NCBI GenBank assembly: GCA_964030475.1
Contig: CAXIPT010000002.1
Coordinates: 4,534,669 to 4,598,668, forward strand
Direction: 5' to 3'
Length of the DNA stretch: 64,000 nt
Source: Tethya wilhelma
Taxonomy: Eukaryota > Porifera > Demospongiae > Tethyida > Tethyidae
Shown here: positions 13,107 to 26,690 of the stretch, piece by piece
Numbering within the stretch: position 1 is the stretch's first letter
Layout of the letters: the number at the start of each line of letters is the position of its first letter
The notes under the pieces: generated by a model
Told to the model about the DNA's origin: nothing
What the model saw: only the letters and a program-made list of their open reading frames with translations
Database searches by the model: none
Made by a program: the position numbers and the translations under genes

Positions 13107-13110
13107 CATG
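12840..13110. repeat. Long inverted repeat (foldback)
   Basis: A left arm around 12873-12935 and a right arm around 12995-13060 are near-complementary over about 59 bp. For example GAATCAAGGGCTGCAGAG on the left faces CTGCAGCCCTTGATTC on the right. A loop of about 60 bp separates them. (CA)n outside the left arm and (TG)n outside the right arm extend the pairing. It lies inside the putative lncRNA region. Confidence 0.78.
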
Positions 13111-13369
13111 TACAACAATAATACTGTATGCCAATTCACTGAATGTATGTATGCAACCAACACATAATTGTCTCCCTCCAAGGTGTGCCCCCTCAGAACA
13201 CATTTCAACCACCACTCTCCCATCCCTCCAAGGTGTGCCCCCTTGGAACACAATGCACTAACCGGTCTCCAAGCACATTTTATACCGGTCCCCTTCCAAG
13301 GTGTACCCCCTTGGAACACATGTCTCTATTTTGTATGAATGTCTATATTGTGTGATATTTATTTACTGC

Positions 13370-14987
13370 TCTTTTCTCTCTCTCTCTTCCTATAGCTTGT
13401 GATGTCTTAGTCTGAAGGATCGAAGACTCTCTACCTACAAGAAGCTTGGTTCTAGTTAATACACACACTCACTCTTAGCCTCATGGCACTGAGCATGATG
13501 AGAGAGAGAGAGAGAGAGAGGTCAATAAACTTCACATTCTGTAGTAATACTAAGGTCTGTCTTCTACATGCAGGTTTATATAGGTTTAACACCTATGTCT
13601 TGGAATGGAACTGATTGGCACTGCCTAATTCCCATGGAAGTTTCTCTGTTCATGTTGCCACTGCCTCTTCAGTCTCCAATGCAGGTAAGTATGTGCAGTG
13701 GTGGGACTTAAATGGAGTCAAAGCCTCTCAGTCTTCGAACCGGGTGAGTGTATGTTACCATGGCCAGTTGTGTTGCTATAAGATATTCTCTCTAACAGAA
13801 AATATAGCAAAATAATTGGACACAGCTATATATCTAGCCAACTTCACTTGAATTAGAAAATGGAACTAAATTAGCACAGTCTCTACATCTGTGAGTTTCT
13901 CTTTCAGTGTGTGTATGTAAGCTAGTTACCAAGCCAACTGAAGCAGGTAAGCCTTCTCTAGCTGTAAGTTTCTCTCATTTTCAATTTGATGTGTATATTA
14001 TGTCTTCAAGCTAGCTACTGAAGCAGTCTGAAGCTGCCATTGTCCTGAAATGGAACAGAAGCCACTTATCTAGCTGTAAGTTTTTTGTATGTTTCATTTT
14101 GCCGTGTATTTTGTCTTCTAGCTAGCTACTGAAGTAGTCTGAGACTGTCATGGTCCTAAAGTGGAACTGAACTGACCAGAATTTAGCCAATAAATGGAAA
14201 TATCCTCACTTGCTCATTCCAAGCTGCCTTGAGTCTGTTCTGAGGTAGGATTAGCTCTCATTTGTGCTCAACAATCGTATACATGCAACATCTTGTGTTT
14301 GTCTTCTCTGAGGTAAGGAGCTCTCAATTGCACACACTTGTTATTAAAACGCTCTCTCTACAACATGCACAAACTGATTTGAGCTATGGAAGTCCTCTTG
14401 TGTGTCTGCTCTGAGCGGGTAAGGATCTCTCAATCACTCACATCTATATCAGTCTTGTTATTAAAACACTCTACAACATGCACACATTTAAGTTATGGAA
14501 GTTCTCTTGTGTGTGTCTTTACCCTGAGGTAAGGATCTCTCAATCACATACATCTACATCTATCAGTCTTGTTTAAATACTCTCTCTACAACATGCACAC
14601 ACTGGTTGACTTGAGACTTGTGTGAGGTAAGGGAGCTCCCACAATCACAACTATCATTCTTTTTTACAACATGCACACACTCTTGAGTCAAATAGAAGCT
14701 GTCTTCTTTGCCCTGAGGTAAAGACTCAATGTTACTCTATCAACTGTCATTGCCAATGTCATACCTTCTATATAGCATGTCTGCACATGCTGTTGAGATA
14801 TTCTTCCTGATGAAAGAAATTGGACTTGCCTGATTTCACTTGAAATAGAAAATGGAACTGAATTGACCTGTAGCAGTTTGTAAGTTTCTAAATTTGCCAT
14901 ATGCATGCATTTCTCTTCAGTCAAGCCAGTTACCAAGCCAACTGAAGCAGTTGAAGACTATCTTTGTCTTGNAGTGTATGTGTTCTC

Positions 14988-15034
<47 letters not shown>

Positions 15035-15660
15035 CAGAGCTGTCTTCGACCTGTATCTGGAATGGATATAATAATATTATGTGTTAACTGCTTTTTTCCT
15101 CCTCTCTCTTTTACTATAGTTTGTGATGTCTTAGTCTGAAGGATCGAAGACTCTTGGTTCTAGTTAATGCACACACTCACTCTTAGCGTCATGGCACTGA
15201 GCATGATTTGAGAGAGAGAGAGACTAGTAAAATTAATATTCTGTATATATTAATACAAGTTTATCTTGTTCATTGTAGGTTTATATATTTTTAACCTTTG
15301 TCTTGGAGTGGTGGAACTGGCCAGCAACTGCTGAAGTCTCATTTTGCCACTGCCTTTGCATAGGTAGATGATCCAAGGTAGTGTTTTCTAAATAGAGTCA
15401 AAGAATCGAAGTGAGTGAGTGAGTGTATGTCACCAGGTGTGGTGTTAAGGTATTTATATATTCCTTCCAAGCCAACCATGTGTTTCATTTTGCCGCCTTC
15501 AAAGCTGGTTACCAAGCCAACTGAAGCAGTCTACTAGCAGTCTTAACATCGGATGGATTCAAACCCAAGTCATATTCTCTTTGTAACTTCAAGTTCTCAT
15601 TAATTTTCATTTTGCTATGTATTGATTTTGCAGGCAGTAATTAGGAGACTCACTGGTAAG
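13370..15660 (+). repeat. Segmental duplication of exon-like blocks
   Basis: Blocks near 13395-13690 (TGTGATGTCTTAGTCTGAAG, GATCGAAGACTCT, then GGTTTATATAGG and TGCCACTGCCT) recur in the same order near 15120-15360. The motif TTACCAAGCCAACTGAAGCA occurs near 13925, 14930 and 15513. Each block ends near a GT donor-like site. A single N at 14972 marks an assembly join inside the second copy. Confidence 0.75.
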
Positions 15661-18600
15661 TTTCGTTATTTCGTTTTGACCCCAGTAATATTGACACCTG
15701 GCCCCTCCCACCCCATGCTCACAACTCATGAGTTGACCTAGGAGATTCCCTGGAAACCAGAAAGTCATCTTGACAGTATGTCTGTCGTTATAAAGTAAGA
15801 ATCTAAGTTGCTCACACCTATCTTGTTTAATAATAATACTGTACAACTTGCACGCACTGATTTGAGTTATGAAGGTCATCTTGTGTACCATGTGTCCTAA
15901 GGTAATGTAAAGATTTTCAATTGCTCACAGCTATCATTCTTGTTCATTCTCTTACAATATGTTCACTATGGTATGTGCCTAAACCTCTGGAGGTCATCTG
16001 GTGCAACTGTACATGTCATTAAAAGGCAAGTAATGATTCAATGACATCATGACTCGATTTTATTAAATGCTCTCTCTACAACACACACATACTTTCAAGC
16101 TAAGTCGTTTTGAAGTTTATCCCAATTAATGCAAAGTAAGAACTTTGCATGTTGCTCACAAGTATCCTGTTTAAATTTAATCTGTACAAACACACTGCCA
16201 TTGAGTTATGGAGGTCATCTTGTGCATCTGTGGCCAAGGTAATAAAATTAATATAAAGATCTCTCAATTGCATACAGCTATCATTTTTGTTCATTCTCTC
16301 CACAATATGTTTGCTGTAATGTGTGCCTGAACCTCTGGAGGTGATTTTGTGCAACTGCATGCACATGTCATTAAAAGGGAAGTAATTATTTATTGACATC
16401 AAACTCAGTCTTATAAAATGCTCTCTCTACAACATACACACATACTGTCAGGTTAACAAGTCATCTTGCAGTTTGTCCCAAAGGTAAGGACTTAATTTTT
16501 TAAGTTGCTCACAACTATATATCTTGTTTAAATCTGGTATTGTATAACTTGCACACACTATTGAGTTATACAAGTCATCTTGTGTGTCTGTGGCCAAGGT
16601 AATATAAAGATCTCTCGATTGCATACAGCTATATATCATTCTGTCTGTTCTCTCTACAATATGTTTACTATGGCATGTGCCTGAACCTCTGGAGGTTGTC
16701 TTGTGCAACTGCACATCATTAAAAGGGAGGTAATGATTCAATGACATCAGAACTCAGTCTTATTAAATGCTCTCTCTACAACATACACACATACTACTAC
16801 TGAACAAGTCAACTTGCAATTGGTCCCAATGCAAGGTAGGAATGTTTAAGTTGCTCACAACTATCCAGTTTACAGTCAATACTGTACAACTTACACACAC
16901 TGCCATTGAGTTATGGGGGTCCTCTTATGTGTCTGCATGTCCAAAGGTAATTTAAAGATCTCTCAATTGCTCACATGCATGCAGCTATCATTTTTGTTCA
17001 TTCTACCCACATTATGTTACATGTGTCTGAACCTCTGGAGGTCATCTTGTACAACTGCACATCATTAAAAGGGAAGGATTGTTAATAATTCATGACTCAA
17101 ATGTTCTTATTAAATGCTTTCCACATGCACACACATACTGTCAAGCGAAGTCATCTTGCAGTTTGTCCCTGTACATGGTAAGAACTTTTTTGAAGTTGCT
17201 AACAACTGTCCTGTTAAAATTTAACACTACAACTTGCACACACTGCCATTGAGTTACAAAGGTCATCTTGTGTGTCTGCATCTCCTAAGGTAATATATAG
17301 ATCTCTCAATTGCACACAGCTATCATTCTTGTTCATTCTCTGTTCACTATATATGGCATGTGCCTAAACGTCTGGAGGTCATCTGGTGCAACAGTACATG
17401 TCATTAAAAGGCAAGTAATGATTCAATGACATCATAACTTTATTAAATGCTCCCTCTACAACACACACACTTTCAAGCTAAGTCATCTTGAAATTCATCT
17501 CAATGTAAGGTAAGAACTTTTTTTAAGTTGCTCACAAGTATCCTGTTTAAATTTAATCTGTACAAACACACTGCCATTGAGTTATGGAGGTCATCTTGCA
17601 TGTGCATCTGTGGCCAAGGTAATAAAATTAATATAAAGATCTCTCAATTACATACAGCTATCATTTTTGTTCATTCTCTCCACAGTATGTTTGCTGTGAT
17701 ATGTGCCTGAACCTCTGGAGGTCATTTTGTGCAACTGCACATGTCATTAAAAGGGAAGTAATGATTTATTGACATCAAAAGTCGGTCTTATTAAATACTC
17801 TCTCTACCACACACACACACATACTGTCAGGTTAACAAGTCATCTTGTAGTTTGTTCCAAAGGTAAGGACTTTTGTTCACAACTATAGATCTTGTTTAAA
17901 TTTGGTATTGCACAACTTTCACACACGTACACTATTGAGTTATACAGGTCATCTTGTGTGTCTGTGGCTAAGGTAATATAAAAATCTCTCGCCGATGATT
18001 GCATTCAGCTATATATCATTTTGTCCGTTCTCTCCTCAAAATGTTCACTATGGCATGTGCCTGCATGAACCTCTGGAGGTTGTCTTGTGCAACTGCACAT
18101 GTCCTTAAAAGGGAAGTAATGATTCAATGACTTCAGAACTCAGTCTTATTAAATGCTCTTTCTACAACATACACGCATACTACTACTGCCAGGTCAACAA
18201 GTCAACTTGCAATTGGTCCCAATGCAAGGTAGGAATGTTTAAGTTGCTCACAACTATCCAGTTTACAGTCAATACTGTACAACTTACACACACTGCCATT
18301 GAGTTATGGGGGTCCTCTTATGTGTCTGCATGTCCAAAGGTAATTTAAAGATCTCTCAATTGCTCACATGCAGCTATCATTTTTGTTCATTCTCCCCACA
18401 TTATGTTACATGTGCCTGAACCTCTGGAGGTCATCTTGTACAACTGCACATCTTTAAAAGGGAAGGATTGCTAATGATTTATGACTCAAGTGTCACTCTT
18501 ATTAAATGATCTCTCTACAACACACACATACTGTCAAGCCCAGTCATCTTGCAGTTTGTCCCTGTGCATGGTAAGAACTTTGTAAGTTGCTCACAACTGT

Positions 18601-21300
18601 CCTGTACAATACCAAATCCATACAACATACAACTTGCACACAGTGCCATTGAGTTACAGAGGTCATCTTGTGTGTCTGCATCTCCTAAGGTAATATATAG
18701 ATCTCTCAGTTGCAAACAGCTATCATTCTTGTTCATTCTCTTTACAATAATTATGTTCACTATAATTATGGCATGTGCCTAAACCTCTGGAGGTCGTCTG
18801 GTGCAACTGTACATGTCATTAAAAGGCAAGTAATGATTCTGACATTTATCGTGTCTAGTTTTTATCAAATGCTCTCTCTACAACACACATACTTTCAAGC
18901 TAAGTCGTTTTGAAGTTTATCCCATTGCAAAGTAAGAACTTTGCGTGTTGCTCACAAGTATCCTGTTTAAATTTAATCTGTACAAACACACACTGCCATT
19001 GAGTTATGGAGGTCATCTTGTGCATCTGTGGCCAAGGTAATAAAATTAATATAAAGATCTCTCAATTGCATACAGATATCATTTTTGTTCATTCTCTCCA
19101 CAATATGTTTGCTGTAATGTGTGCCTGAACCTCTGGAGGTGATTTTGTGCAATTGCACATGTCATTAAAAGGGAAGTAATGATTTATTGACATCAAAACT
19201 CAGTCTTAATAAAATTAATGCTCTCTCTACAACATACATACTACTACTGTCAGGTCAACAAGTCAACTTGCAATAATTATTGGTCCCAATGCAAGGTAGG
19301 AAGTTTTTAAGTTGCTCACAACTATCCAGTTTACAGTCAATATTATACAACTTACACACACTACCATTGAGTTATGGAGGTCCTGTTGTGTGTCTGCATG
19401 TCCAAAGGTAATTTAAAGATCTCTCAATTGCTCACATGCAGCTATCATTTTTGTTCATTCTCCCCACATTATATGTTACATGTGCCTGAACCTCTGGAGG
19501 TCATCTTGTGCAACTGCACATCATTAAAAGGGAAGGATTGTTAATGATTTTTATGACTCGATATTCTTATTATAATGCTCTCTCTACAACACACACACAT
19601 ACTGTCAAGCCCAATCATCTTGCAGTTTGTCCCTGTGCATGGTAAGAACTTTTTAAAGTTGCTCACAACTGTCCTGTTAAAATTTAGTACTGTATAACTT
19701 GCACACACTTGCCATTGAGTTACAGAGGTCATCTTGTGTGTCTGCATCTCCTAAGGTAATATATAGATCTCTCAATTGCACACAGTTATCATTCTTGTTC
19801 ACTCTCTTTGCAATATGTTCACTATGGCATGTGCCTAAACCTCTGGAGGTCATCTGGTGCAACTGTACATTAAAAGGCAAGTAATGATTCAATGACATAC
19901 ATAACTTTTATTAAATGCTCTCTCTACAACATACACACATGCTTTCAAGCTAGGTCATCTTGAAGTTTATCCCAATGTAAGGTAAGAACTTTTTAAGTTG
20001 CTCACAAACATCCTGTTTAAATTTAATCTGTACAAACACACTGCCATTGAGTTATGGAGGTCATCTTGTCATTAAAATGGAAGTAATGATTCAATGACAT
20101 CAAAACTCAGTCTTATAAAATGCTCTCTTTACAACATACACACATACTGTCATGTTGATGAGTCATCTTTAGGTTTGTCCCAAAGGTATAAGGACTTAAT
20201 TTTTTAAGTTCACAACTGTCTTGTTTAGATTTGGTATTGTACAACTTGCACACACTATTGAGTTATACAGGTCATCTTGTGTGTCTGTGGCTAAGGTCTC
20301 TCCACAATATGTTTACTATGGCATGTGCCTGAACCTCTGGAGGTCATCTTGTGCAACTGCACATCATCAAAAGGGAAGGATTGTTAATGATTTATGACTC
20401 AAGTGTCACTCTTATTAAATGATCTCTCTACAACACACACATACTGTCAGGCCCAGTCATCTTGCAGTTTGTCACTGTGCATGGTAAGAACTTTAAAAGT
20501 TGCTCACAACTGTCCTGTTAAAATTTAACACTACAACTTTTCACACACTGCCATCGAGTTACAGAGGTCATCTTGTGTGTCTGCATCTCCCAAGGTAATA
20601 TATAGATCTCTCAATTGCTCACATGCAGCTATCATTTTTGTTCATTCTCCCCACATTATGTTACATGTGCCTGAACCTCTGGAGGTCATCTTGTGCAACT
20701 ACGCATGCACGTCATTAAAAAGGGAAGAATTGCTAATGATCCATGACTCATTCTTATAATGTTTAATTCTCTCTACAACATACACACATACTTAATAAGT
20801 CATCTTGAAGTTACTCCCAATGCATGGTAAGAACTGTTTCAAGTTGCTCACAACTAGGTCTTGTTTAAATTCAATACTTTACAATTTCACACACTGCCAT
20901 TGAGTTATGGAGGTCATCTTGTGTGTCTGCATCTCCTAATTTTTAAGGTAATATAAAGATTTCTCTATTGCATACAGCTGTGTATCACTCTGTTCATTCT
21001 CTCCACAATATGTTCACTATGGCATGTGCCTGAACCTCTGGAGGTCATCTTGTGCAACTGCACATGTCATTAAAAGGGAAGATTTGTTACTAATTTACAA
21101 CTCATTATTAAAGTCAATGCTATAACACACACACCATCTTTTCTGTTCAGTTCATCCCAGCTAAGGTGAGAATTCTTAATTTGCTCACACACGATCTTTA
21201 ACAAACTCAACAACATGCACACACATATTTGAGTTGTGGGAGCCATGGAGTCTCATGTCTGTTCTGAGGTATGGAGCCTCAACTTTGCTCTTCCATTGTT
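14190..21300 (+). repeat. Tandem array of about 110-bp splice-site-like units with higher-order period
   Basis: From about 15890 to 21270 I count roughly 48 units averaging about 113 bp. A looser set from 14190 to 14760 resembles the ancestral unit. Each unit has a core GGTCATCTTGTGTGTCTG, an AAGGTAA donor-like motif, CTCTCAATTGC, then CTCTCTACAACATACACAC. Three unit types alternate, giving a trimer of about 340 bp. Near-identical longer blocks recur at about 16800, 18190 and 19260, showing a second, kilobase-scale period. Confidence 0.9.
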
Positions 21301-21340
21301 CACTGACTGTTACATGTGCACACACCATCTTGAGATATAA

Positions 21341-21659
21341 AGTTGGAGATGTCAGAAGCTAAGATATAAATGAAACAATTATATGTCTATGTATATTTTT
21401 GGTGTATGAAAATAGAAAATTTAATGAGTAGATTTTTTTGGTGTATAAAAATAGGAAAGTTATAAAAGATGCAAAGTATATTGTGCATGTGGTATGAATG
21501 AAAAACTGAAAATCTTGTTAAGAAATGTTACTCGGTCTGCGCATGTGCAGTGTGTACATGAATAAATTTGCCTACGTGGCATTTCTAATTAACGCGTATA
21601 GTTGACGACCTCTTACCATTTATCACATGAAGTAGTGGGCGTTTCTTCACCGTTTCGAG
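21341..21659 (+). promoter_or_regulatory. Upstream region of the disulfide isomerase gene
   Basis: AT-rich sequence between the end of the repeat array and the PDI start. It contains TGCGCATGTGCA near 21539, an imperfect NRF-1-type site. No other element is clear. Confidence 0.4.
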
Positions 21660-22769
21660 ATGAAGCTGTCTAAACTGCTGTTGTGTTTCCTCTCGGCTAC
21701 CTTGCTTGTCTCTCTAACCCGCTCCGAGGGTGCTCAGGAAGACTGTGCTGAAGGAGAAGAGGGTTGTGGTGATGAAACAGTCGAGCAGCCGACGCAAGAG
21801 GAGACGCCATTGATCGCTGTGCTAACTGATGAAGACTTCCAAGAGACTGTCAAGGCAGCTGACATGATGGTGGTGGTGTTTTACGCCCCGTGGTGAGTGC
21901 AGCGTCTCTTGGAATGAAACTATGTACGAATGTTGCATTGAAGGTAGCTGGTCCTCCCCTTTTAGCAGCTGACAGGCCTACAGTAGTAAACCCACCCCCT
22001 ATTTGGTAGCTCAACTCTTATCAAAAATTATGATGACAATTGTTGTATTAATATTCTATAATAATTGTACATGGTCCATTGAGAATGATGTAAAAACAGC
22101 CTTGATTCAAGCAAAGATTTTGTAGGAATAAAAAAACCTCCATTGTGTACATTGCCAATTAGTTTAAAGATTAATTCTCACACAAAAATACACAGACAGT
22201 GACACACACACACACACACACACACCAACTGCTGAACTGATTAATTAATTAATTTAATGCTATGGTCCCCCCCCCCCAGGTGCCATCACTGCCATGAGGT
22301 GTTGAAGGTGATGGATGAGGTAGCTGAAGCTCTCAAACCTCACGACATCTTTATGGCCAAACTGGACATTGAAGCCAACAAGGAGACAAAGACAAGGTCA
22401 GCCATTGCTAGATGGCTTCGCATCACTGTCCACTAGCTACCTGTGTGTGACTGTAGATGAACATCACCATAGCTGCTTGTATACCATCAGTGTTGCAAAT
22501 GGGGTATAAAAGTTTGTCAAATACTTCAGTGTGTGTGCTGATGGTGGTTATTTCATTGTGTGTGTTCTATTTTTTGATTCAGATATCGTATCACTGGTGT
22601 TCCTGAGGTGACCATTTTCCGTCACGGTCTACCGCATGTATACAAGGGACCTGGAGAAGAGGGCGGGGCTAAAGGTAATGATAGAGATAAATTAAATTAA
22701 GTCTCTTGATAATTTGTGTACTCGTTAAAAAATTTTTTTGTAATCTTATTATGGAAAGATTCGTAAGAG

Positions 22770-22822
<53 letters not shown>

Positions 22823-23795
22823 GAATTATCGACTACATCTTGGAGGAGCAGAAGAACACAGCCAACAGTGAGACAGTCCTCACGCTCACAGAAGAGAACT
22901 TTGACAACATTGTCAACTCCTCTCCTCTTATTCTCGTGGAGTTCTATGCCGACTGGTGCACTGCCTGTCAACACCTGGAGCCTCACTATGTGGCAGCTGC
23001 CAGGAGGTGAGGTAGCTAGCTAGTGTGCTTATGATTGCTTGTAACAAATGTCGGTAGAAGAAATCTAATAACTTTCTAAATATCCAACCGATTTCAAAGT
23101 TTCAAGCACCACTGGAAAGCGCTTGTTCTTCCCATTCTTTTGATTGCTTTCCAGCTTCCCACGCCGTATCAGTCAAAAGTTAACTATTTTACCCCATAAG
23201 AAAAGTATTGCATGAATCTCATATTTTGCTTCTGGTGGCATTCTCAAACCAGATGGACTTTGTAAGTGCTGTTTTCAATCTAGTCCACCTATGATAACTG
23301 GTGTACCTGTAGCTTACAAGCAAAGATATTTCAATGGGTGGGTGGAAGTTTCATTGTGTTCTATTCTTGTTGTTATGCCCTCAGGCTGCGTCAAGAAGAC
23401 CCGCCCATCTTGCTGGGTAGAGTGGGCGTGCCCGATCAGTTGGACTTGGCCCAGAGGTTCACGGTGGCGGGGTACCCCCTGTTGATTATCTTCCGTTACG
23501 GGAAACAGTACGAGTATACCGGACCCAAGGAGGAAGATGGTGAGAGGGATAATGAGAGCTGTAGAAACTGAGGCACAAACAATCCACTTCACTTTCAATG
23601 TAGTGAAAGCTACAACTAATAAATGGCTAGAATAATTTAGCTGTTAACTTATGTATTGATAATATTAAGCACACACTCTCACACATGTAGATATTCTCCC
23701 TTCTATATAAACTGTTGCTGTGTACACATTCACTTTCAGTTCTGCAATACTAACATTTCTTACAAGTCATGCTTGTATAGCCACACACACACACA

Positions 23796-23852
<57 letters not shown>

Positions 23853-25792
23853 ACACACACACACACACTGCTCCCATTCTCCCATTCTCCTCCAGGTATC
23901 GTGAGCTACATGAAGCGTCAGGCTGGTCCCAGCTCCAAGGAGCTAACAAGTGCTCAGGAGGTCAAGAAGTTCTCCAAGAGTCCCACAGAGACGAGGGTGG
24001 TGGGTCTCTTCTCTAGCGACAGTAAGAGCAGTCTGGTGGAGGCGTTTGTTGAGGCAGGCAACAAACTGAGGATAGAGATGGAGCTAGGTCACTGCACTGA
24101 TGAGAAGGTGGCCAAGGAGCTGGGTTACATCACCGACATTGCTTTGATATACTACCCCAGGTAAATAGATAGTCAGTTTGGTGATAAATGTGCATTGGAT
24201 TTTTGTATTTTAACCCTTTCCCTCCTAAAGTAAGTGGTAGGTACATGTTACATCAAAATGTGAAAGCATAATAATAGCATGTGTACTTGAAATTGTATAA
24301 TATTCCATCTTAAAATGTAATATGGTATATACCTGTAAATGTTCAAGCGTTTGTCTATAATATTATTTTAACCCTTTCCCTCCCTCAAGTAATTTGGTGT
24401 CCAAGTACGAAGATGGTCACTACATTGTCCATAAGCTACCTAGAAGTGCCGACTCTATGGCTGACCTCCTATTGGAACATGCCACGCCCCTGGTGGGACA
24501 GTTCACCTCCGAGAATGAGCTCCGCCTCTTCCCAAACCGTCCCCTCCTGGTGGCCTACTATGATGTCACCTGGGAGACCGAGACGAGGAAAGGTCAGAGT
24601 ACAATCCAATGTGGCACGATCAAAAGTTAGATAAATCCATACTATACAGAAATGCTGTACGTTATGTGCTTGTGAAGCATGTATGTACAGTAGATGGTTG
24701 TGCAAAATTTAATAGTAATAGCATAGCAAGTACATGTACTTTTCCTAGTCTTATAAATTTTACTCTAGTACCGTATAGCGGGAAAGTTTCGTGGGGTTAA
24801 CTTTAATTCTCCACAACATATTGTATATGGGATTCACATGGACATAGCTCATCTGTAAAAGTTAAAATGCAAAGTTTGACAAAAGACTTCTGTGAAAGTT
24901 TAAACCCGCAAAACTTTCTTGCTAGGCAGTGTACGTTTTAGTTGCATGCTTTATGAAAACTAACCCTCTCTCTCTCTCTCACACACACACATACACAGCA
25001 ACCCTCTACTGGCACGACCTTATTGCATCAGTAGCTAAAGACTTCAAATCTTCAAACCCTGATCTTTCCTTTGCCATTGCTAACGAGGCAGACTTCGAAG
25101 CTGACATGAAGAAGCTCGGTCTCTCTGACTGGGGTGATGACATTGCCATTGGTTTGTGGGCACCCGATAACACACGCTACCCAATGAGAGAGGACCTGTC
25201 CGCGGAGAGTTTGAGAGAATTCATTCAAGATTATCTCGGCAAGAAACTCAAACCTCATCTGAACTCTGAACCCACTCCGAAGGAGAACAAGTGGGCACTC
25301 ATCAAAACTGTCGTGGGAACAACTTTTGAGAAGTTTGTCCTCAACCCGACCAGAAATGTCCTCGTGAAGCTGTGCATCCCGGAGGACCCAGACTGCAAGA
25401 AGGCAGAGGAGTACTTCCCCAAGGTGGCTGCTCGCTACGAAGGCTCTGACGAAATCATCTTTGGAGAGATGAACCTCAATTACAACGATCTCCCCCCTGG
25501 GATCACCACAAACGGGGAACTCCCTTCGTTTCTGTTCTCGGCTAAGGATTCCCGCGATACAGTCCAGGTTACCCCGAAACCCACGGACGAATCCGATATC
25601 CTGTTTTTCTTGAAGTGGCGCCACAGCATCCGCCCCACAGTCAGGGAGGAGGAGGTGGAGAGGAGGGCCGCCGCTAGGGAGGCTAAAAGAAGGAAAGAGA
25701 TGAAGAAGAAGGCAGAAAAGAAGGAGAAAAATAAGGCAAAGAAGAAGAAGAACAAGAAGCAAAAGTCTTCAGCTGTGAAAGACGAACTTTAG
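21660..25792 (+). CDS. PDIA4: ER protein disulfide isomerase, PDIA4/ERp72-like
   Basis: Eight exons join in frame: 21660-21892, 22280-22396, 22583-22674, 22823-23006, 23385-23539, 23896-24160, 24390-24592 and 24999-25792, giving 680 residues. The parts are a signal peptide (about 1-23), an acidic stretch, and a first thioredoxin domain with active site CHHC (79-82). A second thioredoxin domain follows with CTAC (193-196), then redox-inactive middle domains. A third thioredoxin-like domain has its site degenerated to two cysteines six residues apart (CIPEDPDC). A lysine-rich tail ends in the ER retrieval signal KDEL. ERp72 has three CGHC sites in the ER lumen, so family membership is clear while redox chemistry is probably altered. 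AATAAA occurs near 25872. Confidence 0.87.
22770..22820 (+). repeat. (CT)n at a PDI splice acceptor
   Basis: The (CT)n run ends in CAAG, the acceptor of PDI exon 4 (exon from 22823). Comparable tracts are (CA)n at about 23783-23868, about 30 bp before exon 6, and (CT)n(CA)n at about 24965-24998, directly before exon 8. Confidence 0.85.
23045..23265. repeat. Dispersed MITE-like repeat, copy 2
   Basis: Lies in the intron after PDI exon 4. It is similar over its length to 11741-11962, including the end GGCATTCTCAAACCAGATGG. Confidence 0.65.
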
Positions 25793-26690
25793 GTGTAATT
25801 TTTTTACTTACAACTTCTGAACTCTGTATTTATACATTTTATTTTTAGGTGTTTGTTTTTTGATTGGATGAAATAAAATACTCCTATAGCAACCAACTGG
25901 ACAAGTTAGCATGCTCATTGTAATACTCAGTGACACTAGCACATGATCTGCATGCTGAGGTGAACAATAGCATATGACCAGCCTATACTTGTCACATGGT
26001 CACAGCTATATCCAGGGCTCTTCAGAGCACATGTTCAGTGCTCTAATATTTTCAAGTCCGAGAAACAAGCTAAGCACTGTCTTTACTAATGGAGAGCCAA
26101 TATAATCAGGTGAGTTCCTTAATTTACTGCTGGTCTGTGGTCTAAAGAGCCTGTATAAGATATTTCATGCAATGCATATACACAATCAAGATTCAAGTTC
26201 TGTTATTCTTCTGTATTATTCTAAAAGCTGGCAGCCATTGTTGGCTAAACCATTGCTCTCTTTGTACAGGTGTCTCTCTCAAGGATCTCCCCATGGCAAC
26301 TTAGCGGCAGCACACTGACTGCCACTCTTAATGTGATTCATCTCTCTCTCTGCTTCTTTTCCACGACAACACTGCTATAATTATACAGAGTCTCAAGTTT
26401 GTTCGGAGCCGGTTTGACTCAAACTACTAGCCATTGATGTTTGAGATGTTTGGCAAGTTAATACTCTCGCTGTCTGTTATAACTATTGGGAATCAATGGT
26501 GTGGATATACATAAATTAATCAAATAGTCGAGCTCAAAATACGCATACCTTTAATAAGAATAATTCCATGGATCAATAATTAACGATTATATTATAAGTT
26601 TAAGGACAAGTTCGCAAATAAACATACTGCTTCACCTCTAATATATCTTCATCTTCTGATATTGTGATCTTTACGTGCATTTTCGTCAGT
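25793..26690. other. Intergenic region
   Basis: Contains the PDI 3' UTR with AATAAA near 25872. Beyond it I see no supported gene. A two-exon 43-codon frame (ATG 26092, GTGAGT donor at 26113, acceptor near 26270) exists but has no other support. Confidence 0.5.

Larger units (their letters stand above)
10990..21340 (+). ncRNA. Putative long noncoding RNA with tandem mini-exons
   Basis: No long reading frame exists across 10 kb, yet plus-strand donor-like motifs recur regularly. A likely first exon ends at CATG|GTAAGT near 11128. Duplicated exon-like blocks follow near 11270 and 11416 (each preceded by a pyrimidine tract and CAG|GTAC). Further on there are dozens of 25-37-nt candidate mini-exons, each preceded by a CT/CA-rich tract ending in AG and followed by AAG|GTAAN or GAG|GTAAG. 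The commonest candidate exon is 36 nt (TTATGGAGGTCATCTTGTG...CCTAAG). Other unit types have lengths not divisible by three, which argues against coding. Transcription is inferred only; it could instead be a satellite that happens to mimic splice sites. Confidence 0.35.

Noticed and set aside
16021..16180. Box C/D snoRNA-like motifs (TGATT, CTGA) in the array units
   Set aside because: Motifs are in the wrong order and spacing, and no terminal stem is visible.
16100..20760. Many 60-100-codon frames on both strands in the repeat array
   Set aside because: They repeat with the satellite unit and are broken by frame-shifting length changes; not protein genes.
26092..26382. Two-exon 43-codon frame downstream of PDI
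   Set aside because: Short, low complexity, no similarity; splice sites could be chance.
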